Made by a program: the position numbers and the translations under genes
Assembly (NCBI GenBank): GCA_014529385.2
Contig: CM043969.1
Span: 70,063,176 to 70,127,175 of the forward strand
Length of the DNA: 64,000 bases
Source of the DNA: Adiantum capillus-veneris
Taxonomy: Eukaryota > Streptophyta > Polypodiopsida > Polypodiales > Pteridaceae
Direction of reading: 5' to 3'
Notes under the pieces: generated by a model
What the model was told of the DNA's origin: nothing
The model's input: the letters and a program-made list of their open reading frames with translations, nothing else
The model's database searches: none
In this document: in pieces, positions 59,991 to 64,000 of the stretch
How positions within the stretch are numbered: position 1 is the stretch's first letter
How the letters are laid out: every line of letters starts with the position of its first letter

Positions 59991-61046
59991 ACCTAGTCCT
60001 TACCTAATGTACACGGCTCTATCTCTCTACCTAAGGTAGGTAGAGAGGGTCTAGAGAGGGAGGTAGATAGAGAGGGCACAGAGAGAGAGGGTAAATAGAA
60101 GTAGATTAGGTAGAGATTAGGTGTAGAGAGTGTGGTAATGAGATTCCTATTTATCTATGAACCTCTTTCTCTACACCTAATCTATACTTCTCTACTTAGC
60201 ACGATAGATGAGAGGGCGTAGGAAGAAAGATAGAATAGGTGAAGATTAGGTGTAAAGAGAGAGAGTTAGATAGAATTTCATCCATCTATCTACCTCTCTT
60301 TCTACACCTAATCTACACACCTCTATTTCTCTACCTAATCAAGGTAGATAGAGAGGGCAAAGAAAAAGAGGTAGAATAGGTGTAGATTAAGTGTATACAC
60401 ACTCACTCTCTCATATACGCATACATACATACATAAATATACGTATATACATGCATAAATATATCTACACACTCACATAGATATGTACATACATGCATAC
60501 ATATATACATACACTCACATAGATACATATAAACATACATATATATATATATACACACACTATTAGACCTAAGTAGGGGTCAGGAGTTCCAATGGTCTAG
60601 TGGCACCTCTTTAGATACCATCATAATCTCAATTGTGGTAAAACCAAGGGTACATTGCAGTAATCCATACATAAGTGGATCAAGGACCAATCAAATCTCA
60701 AGTTTGAGCTAAAAAATGTATTCTGGATACTAAGAGGCAAGCCAAAGCTCCTGTGTCCTGGTCCTAAGACTATTTTGAGTGTTGTTTCAAGTGCAATTCA
60801 TTGAAATTGCTCTAACTTTTGATAGACATCTCCAAATTGAGTCATGTATAGCCAGGAAGAAAGTTGTGAGCTTAATTTTTTTAGGTTTTTTAATTCCAAA
60901 TTTTAGGGTATCCAAAACCAATTTTCAAAGACCAAAGGATTACAAAGACCTATCTTTTGAGAGACTTGAGCAGCGGCAAAAAGGGATAGGTTGCACTGAG
61001 CCAGGTTGAGCTTGTCCAAGGCTATCTTGAGAGTTTTGAGTGTGCC
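59990..61046. other. Low-complexity and A+T-rich sequence, no gene
   Basis: CACCTAATC-type low complexity to 60,420, then TA/CATA-rich to 60,560. From about 60,700 the sequence may be the leader of the gag-like frame that follows. No LTR was found. Confidence 0.4.
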
Positions 61047-61892
61047 TTGATCATGACAAATCATCCACCACTAGCGTTTTTGACTCCACTCAAAGACATG
61101 CAAATCGCAAGAAACAGTACAATACCTTCAACAATGGGATTGGGAGAATACCTAGAGGAGAGGCATCCTCTGATCGACAAACCAAATATGAAATTCATCA
61201 CAACCAATGAAGCCATGAGAGTGCAGACAGATTACACTCATGAAATCTTGTATAGATTTACAAATGGCAATCAACATACCTTCTACAAGTGTGTAGAACC
61301 CAATGTTGGGGAGTTGACATTCCATAAGAACCATTATGCATTCACATATACAAATGCCCACTTAGTGCAAATTTTGATGGTAGATAAGTATGGACAAGAG
61401 TACAAACTTGTTGATCCAATGGACCTAGAAAGGTATACATACAAGGGTACTCCAATCTCTACTTACTTTTAGCCAAAACAATGCCGGAGCACATATCAGA
61501 GAGGACTAGACCGGGAGTGTCTCCAAGACGAGAAGAGAGAGCGAGAGTCGTATATGCAAGAGACCACAAACTCGTAAGATTGGTGACTAAACCACAACAT
61601 ATGAAACCATATCAAGTGGCCCAATGTGTCAAGACAAAGTACAATGGGTCAGGGTCCATATGCTCATGTCTCACTCTTCAAAAAAGTTTTGAGATTTGCA
61701 CAAATTATGGATTTCCATACTCAGTATGAGGGATTTGGGCTAACATTGGAAGGTACGGCTTTGATGTGGTTCCAACCATCGAACAAAGATGATTTTCCAA
61801 ACATAGCACAACTCTTGCAAGAATTCATAGAGAAGTTCTTGAAAAGGAGAATCAAGCACAACATGGTGTCACTTCAAGGGTTCACCTCTTAG
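61047..61892 (+). pseudogene. Ty3/gypsy-like gag fragment
   Basis: An open frame of 141 codons (61,047-61,472) with no recognised domain precedes shifted frames (61,481-61,892). These contain FGLTLEGTALMWFQPSN and LLQEFIEKFLKRRI, the F..L.G.A..WF and FI..F spacing of the retrotransposon gag core. It ends in a stop at 61,890. No pol region follows, so it is a truncated copy. The 141-codon N-terminal part may be a real extension or an unrelated frame. Confidence 0.6.
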
Positions 61893-62170
61893 ACATGTAA
61901 GTTACCACGTGAGTTCAAATGAATGGATTTTTCAATTGCCAAAATTTCATAATTTTAACAAGATTATATTAACAAAAGGGATTTTTTAATTGATTTTAGA
62001 GAAAAACTTGTAGGTTTTGGAAGAAAAAGGGGTCATTTTATTACCTTGAGAATGTAAGTAAAGGAGTTTCTTTAATACCCTTTGAATGCACGTTATATTA
62101 ATATTTTCTTAAAGGTGCACCCTCCGAGTCTTACCATACCCCGAGCGACATTTTCCGAGCGAACACAAAT
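61893..62170. other. Unassigned A+T-rich sequence
   Basis: Nothing recognised. Confidence 0.4.
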
Positions 62171-62174
62171 CCGA

Positions 62175-63245
62175 GCAAACAAATTAAGGAAGTGAATCAT
62201 AATACATGAAAATGAACTCAACAACTTATAGTATTACAAACACTATCCCATTTGTTAATACTTAAACTCTAGATCATAAGCACTCGATAATAATTCTAGA
62301 CTCTATGAAGAGTCGCATCCGTCATTAATGAAAACATTGCGTTTATGGCGCGTTTCACAGATATGAAAGTCATATCGCACCATCCTTTGAGCCGCTGCCT
62401 CTACATAGATTGGCAATGCACTTCCACAAACAAGCAAAAGTGAATGTAGTCAATATGCATGCACTCAAAATTCAATCTATGGATCTCATTAATAACATTA
62501 AACGTAATTCTTTCGCAAGATACATAAATGCCAAAAAGTGAAACATAACATAAAGACCCAAAACACAAAGCAAACAAAATAGGGAAGTGAATCATAATAC
62601 AAGAAAATGAACTCAATAAGCTACATTTTCACAAACACTATCTTATTTGTTAATAACTAAACCCTACATCACAAACACTTGCCAACAATTCTCTAGATTC
62701 TTGAAGGAGTCGCATTCGTCTCATCAATTCACAATGTTATGTATTATCCATAATACAAATTATGTTGTCAAATCAGTAATACAAGAGCCTTTCATAAAAA
62801 AAAATTGGACAAAGCTTCCTTTGTAAAATGAAGAAAATTCCAAACTAACCATGGTCCAATGGACACCTCACATGAGGATTTCAAAATATTCACTTTCAAA
62901 ATCATAGAAGGAATGATATGTCCATTTGTCAATACTTACACTCTACATCATAAGCACTCGCTAATAATTCTTAGACTCTATGAAGAGTCACATTCGTCAT
63001 CAATAAAAACATTGCGTTTATGACGCGTTTTACAGATATGAAAGTCGTATCTCAATTCCTTCGCCATTCTTTGAGCCGCTGCCTCTTCATAAATCGGCAA
63101 TGCACTTCCACAAACAAACAAAAGTATATGTAGTTATTATGCATGTAATCAAAATTTAATCTAACGTAATTCTTACGCAAGATACATAAATGCCAAAAAG
63201 TGAAACACAACATAAAGATCAAAAACACAAAAGTAATGTCAATGT
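62175..63245 (-). repeat. Diverged tandem repeats that include an exon-like block
   Basis: Blocks at about 62,175-62,570, 62,571-62,750 (partial) and 62,930-63,245 share TTTGTTAATACTTA, ATCATAAGCACTCG, TATGAAGAGTC, GACGCGTTT and CAATGCACTTCCACAAAC. On the minus strand two of them encode ALPIY.EAAAQRM and RYDFHIC.TRHKRNVFI, ending CDSS-stop. A terminal exon appears to have been duplicated in tandem. Confidence 0.7.
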
Positions 63246-63264
63246 CATAGTAGGAGCGAAGTCT

Positions 63265-64000
63265 CACTAGTCATCATAAGGGTCGACACGCGATGGCATG
63301 TCACCCTCATCCTCAACATCTAGAGAGGTAGATGCCTCCTCTCGGCTTTGCTCCACGTCGACAAAGCAGCTCAACAAAAGCTTGGCTCCGCTACATCTCA
63401 CCCCGCCAAGGCATCCCTGATCCTGATCTAGCTAAGGAAGGCTCCGGAAAATGGTGTGTCATGAACGAATCTGAAGGCTGGAGACCCAAGCGAGAGAACA
63501 TAGTGGTGCTCTCAGCCACAAAGCATGTTGGCTGCATCCCAATCCTGTGTACCATAAGTAGCATAGAGCACTGGCACTGCAAATCAAATTACAAAACCAC
63601 AACATTGAAGAAACATTGAAGAAAGAGCCTCAACAAAACTATACAATACTGAAGTGAAAACAATACCTGAATTCGACCAGATAAACTCTCAACATATCCA
63701 TATGAACTATGATGGAGCACTATAATGCGACGATGTACCACCATCTCTGAAGCACGACAGAACCTCTCCACCCATCCAATAACCTCTCCTATTCATAGGT
63801 TCTTGTAAGAAAAAACTACCGATATTATGAAATAATATTAATGCAAGTAATCAAACACAACACAAATACCTGCAATAGAAGCCATAATGAGCAGCCATCT
63901 AGAATCTGCAAGTGTAGAAAAAGTCAAATGGATAGCTGATCGTACATGCTCCTCAGTGCAAATATCCCAACGAGATGGAGAAGAAGAACCACTATGCAAT
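63265..64000 (-). CDS. 3' part of an unrecognised spliced gene, partial
   Basis: Minus-strand segments: about 64,000-63,870 (SRWLLIMASIAG), 63,790-63,668 (WVERFCRASEMVVHRRIIVLH), 63,578-63,391 (CQCSMLLMVHRIGMQPTCF, FSRLGLQPSDSFM, then a TAG), and 63,345-63,270 (EEASTSLDVEDEGDMPSR with DPYDD-stop). The splice borders look plausible (TTATTGCAG acceptor-like at 63,880; CAGGTATTG at 63,670). No family was recognised, and the gene runs off the window. It may be the second gene of another transposon. Confidence 0.4.

Overview
The window reads as nuclear DNA of a vascular plant with a large, transposon-packed genome. The evidence is a DREB-type AP2/ERF gene, plant CACTA (En/Spm) transposases with introns, Ty3/gypsy and Ty1/copia retrotransposon pieces, an L1-type LINE, and very many long (CT)n, (GT)n and (TA)n tracts. 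The unusually long DREB protein and the repeat make-up would fit a fern or another non-seed vascular plant, but this is a guess. Only one gene looks like an intact host gene: the intronless DREB-like factor at 19,421-21,142 (-). Almost everything else is mobile or derived from mobile DNA, and most of it is broken.

Layout. 1-5.45 kb: decayed chromodomain gypsy element with a candidate 3' LTR. 5.74-6.02 kb: copia reverse transcriptase scrap. 6.03-13.16 kb: CACTA material marked by GCGGTAAT repeats, with a TNP2-type transposase on + and a second-gene fragment on -, and a remarkable palindromic array at 7.39-7.82 kb. 13.4-15.5 kb: LINE remnant. About 16.1-16.95 kb: copia LTR-like sequence on -. 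19.4-21.7 kb: DREB gene and promoter. 23,858-31,921 (-) and 33,327-40,745 (+): two related, nearly complete CACTA elements with 12-bp ends CACTACAAGAGG and clean 3-bp target duplications (CTT and CCC), arranged head to head. Both carry a captured fragment of a heavy-metal-associated isoprenylated protein (HIPP) gene. 50.95-52.7 kb: CACTA relic. 54,757-55,531: solo LTR. 61.0-61.9 kb: gypsy-like gag. 62.2-64 kb: exon-like tandem repeats and a gene end on -.

The most unusual part is 33.1-50.2 kb. When the nested CACTA copy is subtracted, imperfect 33-bp inverted repeats (33,103-33,135 and 50,152-50,184) bracket about 9.66 kb holding four genes in alternating orientation: A (+, 40,954-42,210), B (-, about 42,530-44,694), C (+, 45,707-47,317) and D (-, about 47,394-49,806). 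Genes A and D each start about 0.4 kb from an inverted repeat. D resembles a little-studied group of transposase-like proteins. B encodes a histone H3/CENH3-like histone fold with an N-terminus like the H3 tail (MARTKQ then ARK) and a Lys/Pro-rich tail with SP[T/A]KK motifs like those of linker histones. A and C are unrecognised. B and C diverge from an array of four 75-80-bp repeats. The reading offered here is a decayed member of an apparently undescribed DNA transposon type that carries its own centromeric-histone-like protein. All four genes have stops or frameshifts. The stops are mostly TAG, often where CAG is expected, which fits decay of a methylated, silenced element.
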